From assembly GCA_002841975.1 (NCBI GenBank), contig PHBQ01000007.1, positions 1-52,946 of the forward strand: 52,946 nt of DNA, in the 5' to 3' direction. This document shows, one piece after another, positions 1 to 8,270 of the stretch. The position numbers were made by a program, and so were the translations under genes. This stretch comes from Candidatus Cloacimonetes bacterium HGW-Cloacimonetes-1 (GTDB lineage Bacteria; Cloacimonadota; Cloacimonadia; Cloacimonadales; Cloacimonadaceae). Within the stretch, counting starts at the first letter, position 1. Each line of letters starts with the position of its first letter. The notes under the pieces are model-generated. The model had not been told where the DNA came from, did no database searches, and saw nothing but the letters and a program-made list of their open reading frames with translations.

Positions 1-25
1 CACGAGGGGAGCACCCGGGATTGGA
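1..25 (-). repeat. Edge-truncated copy of dispersed 11-bp-unit GTG repeat
   Basis: Read on the minus strand, the first bases contain the unit GTGCTCCCCTC (positions 14 to 4) followed by GTG at the window edge. This is the same unit type and register as the full copies near 22571, 37731 and 46310. Only about two units are visible because the window starts inside the element. It lies upstream of the pyrimidine operon, so it is intergenic like the other copies. Confidence 0.55.
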
Positions 26-116
26 AAGAGGAAATTACTTGACCAAAACACCCAGCTGATTTTTATGACCAAAGTTAACCTTTAATCTTACCCAGAGAGG
101 TAGAAAGGAGAAGAAA

Positions 117-1052
117 ATGGATACACCTCAATTTTTAGGACGCAACGTCTTTGACCTCGATGATTATTCTGCTGAAGAGATTATGTATATTCTGGAAGCA
201 GCCAAAGGAATGAAAGAAATCAACCTGCGTGAATACAAGAAAATTCCCACTTTGCGCGGTAAAACTATTTGCACTTTGTTCGTCGAAAATAGCACACGTA
301 CCCGAATGTCGTTTGAACTGGCAGCCAATCGCCTCAGTGCCGACGTAGTTAGTTTCCAGGCAGAAGTATCAGCTCTCCAAAAAGGAGAAAGCTTGCAGGA
401 CACAGTCTATACTCTGGACGCAATGGGGATAGATTTGTATTGTATTCGCCACAGTAGTCCCGGGAGTCCTCAACTCGTCCACAAGCATTCCGGGAAACCC
501 GTGATCAACGGGGGAGATGGCCGACATGCTCATCCCACTCAAGCCCTATTGGACATTTTCTCAATCTGGGAAAAGTTGGGTGATATCCGCGGTCTCAAGA
601 TCACCATCGTGGGTGACATCCTCAATAGCCGGGTAGTACGTTCAAACCTGATCGGGATGAAGAAACTGGGTGCCGAAGTAACAGTCTGTGGCCCTCGTAC
701 TTTGATGCCTTCCTTCATGGAAGAAATCTATGGATGTAAGGTAGAATACGATCTGCAAACAGCGCTCAAGGATGCCGACGTCGTGATGGGACTCCGGATG
801 CAGCTGGAACGACAGACCGAAGGCTTGTTCCCCAGTTTGGAAGAATACACAAAGCACTATGTGCTCTCCAAAGAAACCATCAGGTATGCCAAAAAAGATG
901 CCCTGATTATGCATCCGGGACCGATGAATCGGGGTATTGAAATCCTGCCGGAAATTGCAGATGGCGGGCAGAGCATCATCGTCGAGCAGGTGGCGAATGG
1001 AGTCGCAGTGCGGATGGCTTTGATGTTCTTAATTCTTGGTGGAAAGGCGTAA
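117..1052 (+). CDS. pyrB: Aspartate carbamoyltransferase, catalytic subunit
   Basis: This 311-residue cytosolic enzyme condenses carbamoyl phosphate with L-aspartate to N-carbamoyl-aspartate, the committed step of pyrimidine synthesis. The carbamoyl-phosphate loop STRTR is at residues 59-63, KGES at 89-92 supplies the loop from the neighbouring subunit, HPTQ is near 139-142, and HPGPMNRG is at 266-273. The length matches the catalytic chain of the family. No regulatory pyrI gene follows, so the enzyme is probably a simple trimer without the E. coli-type regulatory subunit, or pyrI lies elsewhere. The start has a strong AAAGGAG site 6 bases upstream. It is the first gene of a pyrB-pyrC-pyrK-pyrD run; pyrC starts 10 bases after its stop. 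I saw no obvious PyrR attenuator in the 116 bases upstream. Confidence 0.95.
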   Translation: MDTPQFLGRNVFDLDDYSAEEIMYILEAAKGMKEINLREYKKIPTLRGKTICTLFVENSTRTRMSFELAANRLSADVVSFQAEVSALQKGESLQDTVYTLDAMGIDLYCIRHSSPGSPQLVHKHSGKPVINGGDGRHAHPTQALLDIFSIWEKLGDIRGLKITIVGDILNSRVVRSNLIGMKKLGAEVTVCGPRTLMPSFMEEIYGCKVEYDLQTALKDADVVMGLRMQLERQTEGLFPSLEEYTKHYVLSKETIRYAKKDALIMHPGPMNRGIEILPEIADGGQSIIVEQVANGVAVRMALMFLILGGKA

Positions 1053-1062
1053 GGAGGAACAA

Positions 1063-2334
1063 ATGAAGACACTTATTAAAAACGGAACCGTATATATAGA
1101 TGGTGCTTTTTGCGCTCGGGATATCTTGATAGAAGACGAGATCATATCACAGGTCTCAGATTCGATTGAAGCTATTGCAGATGTCACTGTCGATGCAAGC
1201 GGAAAGCATATATTCCCGGGTTTTGTGGATCTCCACGCCCATCTTCGCGATCCCGGACAGACTTATAAAGAGGATATTGTCACGGGTACCCGAGCTGCTG
1301 CCAAAGGTGGATTCACCACTGTCTGTGCCATGCCCAATACCGAGCCGGTGATCGATAATATTGCAGCGGTGGAATACATCCAGCGCCGTGCCAAGGACTT
1401 GGGCTTTTGCAAAGTACGAGTGATTGGTGCCATCACAAAACAATCTGAAGGCAAAGAAATCTCGGAAATGGCTACTATGAAAAGTGGCGGCATCATTGGA
1501 GTCAGTGACGACGGTAAATGCGTGCAAAATGCCAGATTGATGCTGAATTGCATGAAGTATGCAGTGAACTACGACCTGCCTGTCATCATCCATGCGGAAG
1601 ATTACAATTTAGCGGGAAAGGGGCAGATTCATGCCGGTAGGATCGCATCCAAGACAGGGCTCAGCGGCATTCCGGCGATTGCCGAGGAAGTGATAATCGC
1701 TCGGGATATTATGCTGGCAGAGAGTACCAAAGCAAGGTTGCATGTGGCACATGTCTCTACTGCCAAATCGCTCGAACTGATTCGGGATGCCCAAAACAGA
1801 GGGATTCAGGTAACCTGTGAAGTCACTCCACATCATCTGCTACTCAATGAAGAAGCCACTCAGACCTTTGATCCCAATACCAAAATGAAGCCACCCCTTC
1901 GCTCCGAACAGGACAGGTTGGCATTGGTGGAAGGATTGAAAAGCGGATTGATCAGTTGTATAGCTACGGATCACGCTCCTCATGCAGACTATGAAAAGGA
2001 ACGGGAGTTTGATCATGCACCGTTTGGCATTATCGGTTTCGAAACAGCTTTTGCTGTACTCTATCACCATCTGGTGAGAGCCGGACTCATCAGTCTGGAA
2101 CGCCTTATCGAAGCTATGGCAATCGCTCCTGCAAACATAATGAAGCTCTATCAACCGGGCATTATTGAAGGTAATAAGGCTGACCTGGTGATTGCAGACT
2201 TGGATGCCAAGATTTTGGTGAATGTCGATACCTTGCTATCAAAGAGCAAAAACACTCCCTGGTTAAATCAAGTATTTATGGGGAAGATTGTTACCACTTA
2301 TTGCGATGGAGACGTTACCTGGAAAGCAGATTGA
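1063..2334 (+). CDS. pyrC: Dihydroorotase (type I)
   Basis: The enzyme cyclises N-carbamoyl-aspartate to dihydroorotate, the third step of de novo pyrimidine synthesis. It is a metal-dependent amidohydrolase. The zinc-binding HxH pair is at residues 58 and 60 (DLHAHLRDPG), followed by MPNT at 90-93, the HAED and HVAHVST histidine motifs, CEVTPHH, and the catalytic ATDHAPH motif. The 423-residue length fits the type I (PyrC/AllB-like) class. The frame is open back to a TTG at 1036, but the ATG at 1063 is preceded by AAGGAGG at 6-base spacing and gives the normal N-terminus, so I place the start there. The SD lies directly on the pyrB stop, which suggests coupled translation. The context supports dihydroorotase over allantoinase or hydantoinase. 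Confidence 0.94.
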   Translation: MKTLIKNGTVYIDGAFCARDILIEDEIISQVSDSIEAIADVTVDASGKHIFPGFVDLHAHLRDPGQTYKEDIVTGTRAAAKGGFTTVCAMPNTEPVIDNIAAVEYIQRRAKDLGFCKVRVIGAITKQSEGKEISEMATMKSGGIIGVSDDGKCVQNARLMLNCMKYAVNYDLPVIIHAEDYNLAGKGQIHAGRIASKTGLSGIPAIAEEVIIARDIMLAESTKARLHVAHVSTAKSLELIRDAQNRGIQVTCEVTPHHLLLNEEATQTFDPNTKMKPPLRSEQDRLALVEGLKSGLISCIATDHAPHADYEKEREFDHAPFGIIGFETAFAVLYHHLVRAGLISLERLIEAMAIAPANIMKLYQPGIIEGNKADLVIADLDAKILVNVDTLLSKSKNTPWLNQVFMGKIVTTYCDGDVTWKAD

Positions 2335-2409
2335 AACTCATGTCTTAGACTCGAGATTGTTTAGGAGACTGAAGTATTACTACGTGGGCTCTGTAGGTAG
2401 AGAGAGAAA

Positions 2410-3162
2410 ATGGAAAACCGGATATTACGCGTCGAAAAAGCAGAATGGCTCAATGATGATTATTTTATACTGTGGATCAAGGATGAACAATTGGCAGCTA
2501 CAACCCAAGCCGGACAATTCTATGAACTCCGCAAATATAGCAGCGATCCCCATAGGCTACGCAAACCGATCAGTGTTTACAACGTAGAAAAGAACTTCAT
2601 TGGTTTCTTTATCAAAAAATTGGGTAGGGGCACCACCGAACTGGCTACGATGAAAAAAGGCGATGAACTGGATCTGGTAGGGCCCTTGGGCAACGGATTC
2701 CCCTTGGTGGAGTCTCAAAAAATAGCCTTGGTCAGCGGAGGAATCGGGTATCCTCCTTTGTGGTACTTACGGCGTAAACTGGCCGGGAAAAATGATGTGT
2801 ATTGGCTACACGGTGGCAATAGCAAAGCCGATGTCTTTCCCTGTGACGAGATCTGGAGCATGGATGGATCTATCGGCAATCAAGGATACGTGACACAGGG
2901 ATTGGAAACCTTGCTCAAATTTGGTGGGTTTGATCTGATCTATGCTTGTGGTCCGGAACCAATGCTGATACAGGTGGCAAAAGTCGCTGCTGAATACGGG
3001 GTCAAACTCTATGTCTCCATGGAAGCCTATATGGCATGCGGGATCGGGGTCTGCCACGGATGCGTGGTACCTACAGGTACTCCGGAGCATATTGTATACA
3101 AGACAGTTTGTAAAGAGGGTGCCATCTTTGATGCCACGGAGATCTGCTGGAGTGCATTATGA
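2410..3162 (+). CDS. pyrK: Dihydroorotate dehydrogenase B, electron transfer subunit
   Basis: This 250-residue FAD and 2Fe-2S protein passes electrons from dihydroorotate oxidation (PyrD) to NAD+. A ferredoxin-reductase-like FAD domain has RKPISVYN at 51-58 and GPLGNGF at 91-97. The NAD site contains GGIGYPP at 110-116. Four cysteines at 210, 215, 218 and 234 (CGIGVCHGC then VC) form the C-terminal 2Fe-2S site typical of PyrK. It follows pyrC by 75 bases and overlaps pyrD by 4 bases (ATGA), which matches a heterotetrameric PyrK2-PyrD2 complex. A weak GAGAGA site precedes the ATG. The NAD-linked type suits an anaerobe, since it needs no oxygen or quinone. Confidence 0.92.
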   Translation: MENRILRVEKAEWLNDDYFILWIKDEQLAATTQAGQFYELRKYSSDPHRLRKPISVYNVEKNFIGFFIKKLGRGTTELATMKKGDELDLVGPLGNGFPLVESQKIALVSGGIGYPPLWYLRRKLAGKNDVYWLHGGNSKADVFPCDEIWSMDGSIGNQGYVTQGLETLLKFGGFDLIYACGPEPMLIQVAKVAAEYGVKLYVSMEAYMACGIGVCHGCVVPTGTPEHIVYKTVCKEGAIFDATEICWSAL

Positions 3163-4064
3163 ACAGGTTACAAACCTCACTGGGTACATTAACTATGCAA
3201 AATCCGGTAACAGTAGCATCCGGGACCTATGGTGCCGAATTTGGAGCATTTTACGATTTGAATTGTTTAGGTGCCTATGTCACAAAGACTATCACTCGTT
3301 ACCCCAAGCAAGGAAATCCACCTCCTCGGCTTTATGAGACAGAAGCGGGACTGCTGAACTCGATTGGACTCCAGAATCCCGGCTTGGATATATTTCTGAG
3401 TAATACTCTGCCGGAGCTCTCTGCCGTGTGCAGTGCACCCATAATTGTGAGTTTTTCAGGATCTACAATCGATGAATTTGCCGAGATGCTAGATATTATG
3501 GAGCAGGAACCCCGGATATCCGGATATGAAGTCAATATCTCCTGCCCCAATGTGGAAAAGGAAGGGATTGCCTTTGGCGTCGATCCCGATACAGTTCACT
3601 CGTTGACATCCAGATTGGCGGCACTAACCTCCAAAGAACTAATCATCAAGCTGTCTCCCAATGTCACCGATGTTGTCTCCATTGCCAGAGCTGCTGCCAC
3701 CGGTGGTGCTACTTCCATAGCTCTGATCAATACGCTTTTGGGGATGGCGATAGACTGGAAAACCGGAAAATCGCGGATCAAAAGAGGTGTTTCCGGGTAT
3801 AGCGGACTTGCGATCAAACCTGTAGCCCTCGCTGCCACATACAAAGTGGCATCTGCGCTCCGGATCCCGGTCTTGGCAATGGGAGGGATTTACGACTGGA
3901 AGGATGCCCTGGAGTTCTTTTATGCCGGAGCTTCTGCTGTTGCGATCGGAACTGCGAATTTTGCCAATCCTCATGCCGTTCCGGAGCTTATCGCTGGCTT
4001 GGATAGCTATTTACAGGAGCGGGATGTCTCACTCTCTGATATCATTGGGACAGTTCAGTTTTAA
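3159..4064 (+). CDS. pyrD: Dihydroorotate dehydrogenase B, catalytic subunit
   Basis: This FMN TIM-barrel enzyme oxidises dihydroorotate to orotate. The catalytic base is a cysteine (C129 in NISCPN), which marks the class 1 enzymes; the membrane-bound class 2 enzymes use serine. NSIGLQNPG at 67-75 and the phosphate-binding MGGI near 241 complete the active site. The length of 301 residues is normal. With PyrK immediately upstream and overlapping, class 1B is the best call. It is the last gene of the visible pyr operon; pyrE, pyrF and carAB are not in the window. Confidence 0.94.
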   Translation: MNRLQTSLGTLTMQNPVTVASGTYGAEFGAFYDLNCLGAYVTKTITRYPKQGNPPPRLYETEAGLLNSIGLQNPGLDIFLSNTLPELSAVCSAPIIVSFSGSTIDEFAEMLDIMEQEPRISGYEVNISCPNVEKEGIAFGVDPDTVHSLTSRLAALTSKELIIKLSPNVTDVVSIARAAATGGATSIALINTLLGMAIDWKTGKSRIKRGVSGYSGLAIKPVALAATYKVASALRIPVLAMGGIYDWKDALEFFYAGASAVAIGTANFANPHAVPELIAGLDSYLQERDVSLSDIIGTVQF

Positions 4065-4165
4065 ATAATTGATGTCGCTGAAAGAGGGGAGAGTCTCCGT
4101 AGATTTATTTACTGCAGGATGCCAATCATACGTGTCCTTTGTTTTGGACGTACCATCATCGGGTT

Positions 4166-4182
4166 GTAGGGCGGAGCCCTAC
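4166..4182. repeat. Hairpin, 7-bp stem
   Basis: GTAGGGC at 4166-4172 pairs perfectly with GCCCTAC at 4176-4182 around a GGA loop. No T-run follows on either strand, so it is unlikely to be a classical terminator. It may be the remnant of a small dispersed palindrome. Confidence 0.5.
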
Positions 4183-4280
4183 TCCTTGAGGGATGGTGGG
4201 CGGGATTCGATCGAAAAAAATCCAATTCACAGATATTAATTACGGGTGACAATCTTGCCGATACTCTAGATTCCTGAGCC

Positions 4281-4312
4281 AAAAAAATCCCGACCTCTGC
4301 AGATCGGGATTT
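4281..4312 (-). terminator. Rho-independent terminator of the carbamate kinase transcript
   Basis: AAATCCCGA at 4285-4293 pairs with TCGGGATTT at 4304-4312. On the minus strand the stem is followed by a run of seven T (4287-4281), so it terminates leftward transcription coming from arcC, whose stop is 22 bases away. The rightward side has a weaker T tract (TTTAGATAGTTTT) and may also act on the pyr operon. Confidence 0.8.
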
Positions 4313-4333
4313 AGATAGTTTTACAATTCTGAA

Positions 4334-5281
4334 TTAACGGACGATACGTGTACCGGTCTTGCCTTCAAAAGCATCTACAATACAATCGATGGAAGTGATC
4401 AGCACTTCGTTGCCACCACGCTCGATAAAGTCGATAGCTGCCAGGATCTTTGGTCCCATGCTGCCGGCAGGAAATTGCTTGTCGTTGTAGTGTTTGCGTG
4501 CATCTGCAACGGTCAAGACATCCAAATCCTGCTGTTCGGGTTTACCGTAATTGATCGAAACCTTTTCAACACCGGTGAGGATCACATATAAATCCGCTTC
4601 AATGTTCAAAGCTAAGAGGCCAGATGCAAAATCTTTATCGATCACTGCATCTACACCTTCATAGGTGCCATCTTCCTGGACGTAGACAGGTATTCCACCA
4701 CCGCCCACAGCGATCACGATCTCACCATTTTCGATCAGTTCACGGATGGTTTTACCGGCCACAATCTTCTGTGGAATCGGTGAGGGGACGACCCTGCGAT
4801 AGCCCTTACCAGCATCTTCTTTGAGAGTCCAGCCCAGAGTCTGCTGCAGTTCATCAGCTTGCTCATAAGTATAATAAGTGCTTCCTACAAACTTGGTAGG
4901 ATTCAGCATGCTGGGATCATTTTTATCCACGACTACCTGGGATACAATGGTGATCACCTGTTTGTCGATGTTCATCAGATGCAGGCGGTTCTGAAGGCTC
5001 TGTTCGATCATGTAGCCCATGCTTCCTTCGGTGGCAGCATTGAGGATACCGAGTGGTAAGGGAGCGAGTCCTTCTTTTTCTCCTGCTTCCTGTTGACGGA
5101 GGAGATTGCCCACTTGGGGGCCATTTCCGTGGGTAATCGCCAGTTTGTAACCGCGACTGATCAATTCTACGATGCCGCCCAGAGAATCACGGGTATTGGC
5201 AAACTGTTCTGAGACAGTGCCTTTCTGTCCGGCTTTGATTATAGCATTTCCGCCTAAGGCGAGAACAGCAGTCTTTTTCAT
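4334..5281 (-). CDS. arcC: Carbamate kinase
   Basis: The enzyme interconverts carbamoyl phosphate plus ADP with carbamate plus ATP, usually to gain ATP from carbamoyl phosphate made in arginine, agmatine or purine degradation. It is a 315-residue amino-acid-kinase-fold protein with LALGGNAI at 7-14, HGNGPQVG at 51-58 and the AVGGGGIPV segment, all standard for the family. The frame extends to a TTG at 5296, but the ATG at 5281 has GAGGAAG spaced correctly and starts the usual MKKTAVLALGGN end. No arcA, arcB or other carbamoyltransferase apart from PyrB is in the window. It lies downstream of the cpgS-like gene on the same strand with a hairpin between them, so its carbamoyl-phosphate source is unclear. 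An anabolic role feeding PyrB is possible but unproven. Confidence 0.93.
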   Translation of the reverse strand: MKKTAVLALGGNAIIKAGQKGTVSEQFANTRDSLGGIVELISRGYKLAITHGNGPQVGNLLRQQEAGEKEGLAPLPLGILNAATEGSMGYMIEQSLQNRLHLMNIDKQVITIVSQVVVDKNDPSMLNPTKFVGSTYYTYEQADELQQTLGWTLKEDAGKGYRRVVPSPIPQKIVAGKTIRELIENGEIVIAVGGGGIPVYVQEDGTYEGVDAVIDKDFASGLLALNIEADLYVILTGVEKVSINYGKPEQQDLDVLTVADARKHYNDKQFPAGSMGPKILAAIDFIERGGNEVLITSIDCIVDAFEGKTGTRIVR

Positions 5282-5302
5282 AATCTTCCTCTTCAATGTA
5301 TA

Positions 5303-5328
5303 ATGGGCAGACTGTGAGGTCTGCCCAT
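5303..5328. repeat. Intercistronic hairpin between cpgS-like gene and arcC
   Basis: ATGGGCAGAC at 5303-5312 and GTCTGCCCAT at 5319-5328 form a perfect 10-bp stem with a 6-base loop. On the minus strand no T-run follows, and the arcC SD begins about ten bases later. It could set mRNA stability or the arcC/upstream ratio, or be a leaky terminator. Confidence 0.65.
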
Positions 5329-5350
5329 ATGATACTTTATGCTTACTTAT

Positions 5351-6664
5351 TTAGAATGATTTTAATACGTCAGCAATTGTAGGTCTGCCAATTTCTTGAA
5401 GTTCGTACTGAACTTGGCAAGCAGGCTTGTTGATTTTGATGATGCGACGAAGGTCGATTGGGGTAGCTATCACGACAGCGTCACATTCGACGTTGTTGAT
5501 AGTAGTTTCCATGTCTTTGATCTGCTGTGCGCTGTAACCCATAGCAGGAAGCAGGATACCGATTTCAGGGTAGTTGTCAAAGGTCTCTTTCATTTCGCCG
5601 ATTGCCCATTCACGAGGATCGACAAGGTCTTCACAACCGTACTTTTCAGCAGCAATGACGCCAGCGCCGTAGGTCATCTCACCATGAGTGAGGGTAGGAC
5701 CGTCTTCGACGACGAGCACGTTCTTGCCGGTGATCATTTCAGGATGATCGACAAAGAGAGGTGAAGCAGCTTCGATGATCTGGGCATTCTTGTTGATCAT
5801 ACGGACGTTGTTGCGAACTTCCTGGATGTCTTCAAGGTCTGCACTATCAATCTTGTTGATGACTACTACATCAGCAAGGTGAAGGTTGGTTTCGCCGGGG
5901 TAGTAAGAAATCTCATCACCGGGGCGATGTGGATCTACTACGACGATATTGATCTGCTTGTCGGAGCAATAGAAAGGTGTATCATTGTTTCCACCGTCCC
6001 AAATAATGACGTCAGCTTCTTTCTCTGCTTCGCGAACGATGGCTTCATAGTCCACGCCTGCATAGATAACGCTGCCCATCATGATATGTGGCTCGTATTC
6101 TTCCATTTCTTCGACTGTGCAGTTGTGCTTTTCGAGGTCAGCCAGTTCTGCAAAACGCTGTACTTTCTGAGCTACAAGATTGCCATAAGGCATTGGATGG
6201 CGGATTGAAACCACTTTCAAGTTTTTGGCTTTGAGGGCTTTGATGACCGCACGTGTGGTCTGAGATTTGCCACAACCGGTTCTGGCTGCACATACTGTGA
6301 CCAGAGGTTTGGTGGTTTTGACCATGGTATTTTTGGTTCCCATCATCATGAAATCTGCGCCGGCGGCATTGACCATGGCGCCTTTGTTCATTACGACTTC
6401 GTGAGGTTGGTCACTATATGCAAACACGACTAAGTCGATGTTGTTTTCTTTGATCAAAGTTACGACTTCGGATTCAGGATGAATCGCGATTCCGTTGGGA
6501 TAAAGCTTACCGGCAAGTTCGGCAGGATATTTCTTGTCGTCGATTCCGGGGATCTGAGTGGCGGTGAAGGCGATTACGTCATAGCTGTCGTTATCACGGA
6601 AAAAGACGTTAAAATTGTGAAAGTCTCTTCCGGCGGCGCCCATGATGATTACTCTTCTTTTCAT
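5351..6664 (-). CDS. Cyclic 2,3-diphosphoglycerate synthetase-like P-loop GTPase (COG2403 type)
   Basis: This is a 437-residue cytosolic protein. Residues 1-115 form a Rossmann-like domain (RVIIMGAAGRDFHNFNVFF at 4-22). A P-loop NTPase domain follows with ARTGCGKS at 127-134, an IWDGGNND acidic segment and an NKID guanine-specificity-like motif. This arrangement matches archaeal cyclic 2,3-diphosphoglycerate synthetase and its uncharacterised bacterial relatives. The archaeal enzyme makes an osmolyte and thermoprotectant from 2,3-diphosphoglycerate; that activity cannot be assumed here. The frame is open to 6703, but the ATG at 6664 has AAGGAG 6 bases upstream. arcC is the next gene downstream, which suggests the true role involves carbamoyl phosphate or a linked pathway. 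Confidence 0.75.
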   Translation of the reverse strand: MKRRVIIMGAAGRDFHNFNVFFRDNDSYDVIAFTATQIPGIDDKKYPAELAGKLYPNGIAIHPESEVVTLIKENNIDLVVFAYSDQPHEVVMNKGAMVNAAGADFMMMGTKNTMVKTTKPLVTVCAARTGCGKSQTTRAVIKALKAKNLKVVSIRHPMPYGNLVAQKVQRFAELADLEKHNCTVEEMEEYEPHIMMGSVIYAGVDYEAIVREAEKEADVIIWDGGNNDTPFYCSDKQINIVVVDPHRPGDEISYYPGETNLHLADVVVINKIDSADLEDIQEVRNNVRMINKNAQIIEAASPLFVDHPEMITGKNVLVVEDGPTLTHGEMTYGAGVIAAEKYGCEDLVDPREWAIGEMKETFDNYPEIGILLPAMGYSAQQIKDMETTINNVECDAVVIATPIDLRRIIKINKPACQVQYELQEIGRPTIADVLKSF

Positions 6665-6776
6665 TTGATACTCCTTATAGTACTTTTGTTTAGCTAAAGG
6701 CAAACTTAAAGATAGGCTTTATAAGTCAAGTGAAATATTCTATGTGATGAAAATAAGAGAGGTTAGGGGATTTTTG

Positions 6777-8270
6777 TTATCCGCGATTGTAACGTTTGTT
6801 CAAGCTACTCCACTGCTGTATTGCAGGTGCTGCGTAATCCGTATCCTGCATTCTCCACTCCCAATTACCCAAGGCTGTGCCGGGAATGTTGCAGCGGGCA
6901 TCATCGTCCAAAGCCAAAATATCCTGAAAGGGAATGATGGCTATTTTGCAGGGCGATGCGTATGCACTTTCGATCAGCAGTAATGAGATATTATGTTCTG
7001 TGAGTTCCTCAGCCTGCTGTATCAGTTTGTGCTTCCGGAAATAATCCATCAGATTGCGAATAGCATCGGGCTTGTTTTCCAAGAGCTCACAATACCAGCC
7101 GCGAGTCGTTTGATTGTCGTGGGTGCCTGTATAAATCAGCTTGTTGTGTGGGAAGTACTCGGTTTCAGGGATTTGATCGTCATAGCAAAACTGCAGGATA
7201 ATCATCCCCGGGAATCCAAAGCTATCACGCACCTGGCATACTTTATCGCTCAAAATGCCCAAATCCTCGGCGATAAAGACATCTTTGCCATACTTAGCGC
7301 AGAGAACGTCAAAGAGTTCAGCTCCCGGTCCGTCGATCCAAGCGCCGTCGATTGCCGTTAGTTCCGTTGCCGGGATTTGCCAGTAATTTACATATCCGAT
7401 AAAGTGGTCGAGCCGTAACAGATCAAAATCCTGCATAGTTTTGCCTATGCGGTGTACAAACCACTCGTAGTTGTGCTCTCGCATTTTGTCCCAGAGGTAG
7501 ATAGGGTTTCCCCACAGCTGCCCTTCGTCACTGAATGCATCAGGTGGAACCCCTGCGACCATGATCCGTTCTCCCTGCTCGGTGAGTGAGAAATACTCTT
7601 GATTTGCCCACACATCGGCACTTTCAGAAGCCACATAAAGCGGAATGTCTCCGATCAGGGTGATACTCAGTTCCTTCAGATACGCTCTCAGATCCGTTAT
7701 TTGGGATTCAAAAATCTCTTGTAACACTGCTGTGCGTAGCATCGTAAACCGATGAGAACTCAAGAGCTTCTGGTAGAGTTCCTCATTGTAATGATGGTGC
7801 TTTTCTTCCCATGTGTACCACGCACTATTTCCATAAATGTGCTGGAGGGTCAGAAATGCCATCACGGGCTTTACATCTTCACTATGCTGGTCGATATATG
7901 GCAGAATATCATGGTGTTTGAGGTAGTTTAACACAGCTATATCAAACATGGCATCTTTACTTTGATACACTTGGGCATAGTCTATATTGCCATACGAGGG
8001 AAGTGCCGCTTTGGCGAGATCATGAGTAGAAATCAAGCCTTTTTGTAATAACAGCTCCGGACTGATCAGATATGGATTTCCCAATAGTGAAGACAAGGGA
8101 TTGTAAGGGGAATTGCCATAGCCGCAATACGAAACCGGCAGGATCTGCCAATACGCCTGATCATGAGTAGCCAGAAAGTCTGCAAACCGGTAGGCAGCAG
8201 GTCCCAGATCGCCAATTCCATAGGGGGTATAGAGCGCTGAGATGGGAAGCAGGACGCCTTTATTTTCCAT
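6777..8270 (-). CDS. malQ: 4-alpha-glucanotransferase (amylomaltase, GH77)
   Basis: The enzyme transfers alpha-1,4-glucan segments between maltooligosaccharides or to glucose in glycogen and maltodextrin metabolism. It is a 497-residue single-domain GH77 barrel, the usual length. The N-terminus has GVLLPISAL and YGIGDLG; catalytic regions are visible as RLDHFIGY (nucleophile Asp), AEDLG (acid/base Glu) and GTHDNQTTRGW (stabilising Asp). The start overlaps the holA stop by 11 bases, so translation is probably coupled. It is last in a minus-strand run from the membrane protein at 12284; the link with holA is positional rather than functional. Confidence 0.92.
   Translation of the reverse strand: MENKGVLLPISALYTPYGIGDLGPAAYRFADFLATHDQAYWQILPVSYCGYGNSPYNPLSSLLGNPYLISPELLLQKGLISTHDLAKAALPSYGNIDYAQVYQSKDAMFDIAVLNYLKHHDILPYIDQHSEDVKPVMAFLTLQHIYGNSAWYTWEEKHHHYNEELYQKLLSSHRFTMLRTAVLQEIFESQITDLRAYLKELSITLIGDIPLYVASESADVWANQEYFSLTEQGERIMVAGVPPDAFSDEGQLWGNPIYLWDKMREHNYEWFVHRIGKTMQDFDLLRLDHFIGYVNYWQIPATELTAIDGAWIDGPGAELFDVLCAKYGKDVFIAEDLGILSDKVCQVRDSFGFPGMIILQFCYDDQIPETEYFPHNKLIYTGTHDNQTTRGWYCELLENKPDAIRNLMDYFRKHKLIQQAEELTEHNISLLLIESAYASPCKIAIIPFQDILALDDDARCNIPGTALGNWEWRMQDTDYAAPAIQQWSSLNKRYNRG

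Larger units (their letters stand above)
4065..4333. other. Convergent spacer between pyrD and carbamate kinase
   Basis: These 269 bases separate the ends of two converging genes. I see no coding sequence. A compact hairpin lies at 4166-4182 and a rho-independent terminator at 4285-4312, both listed separately. The remainder looks unstructured. Confidence 0.6.
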
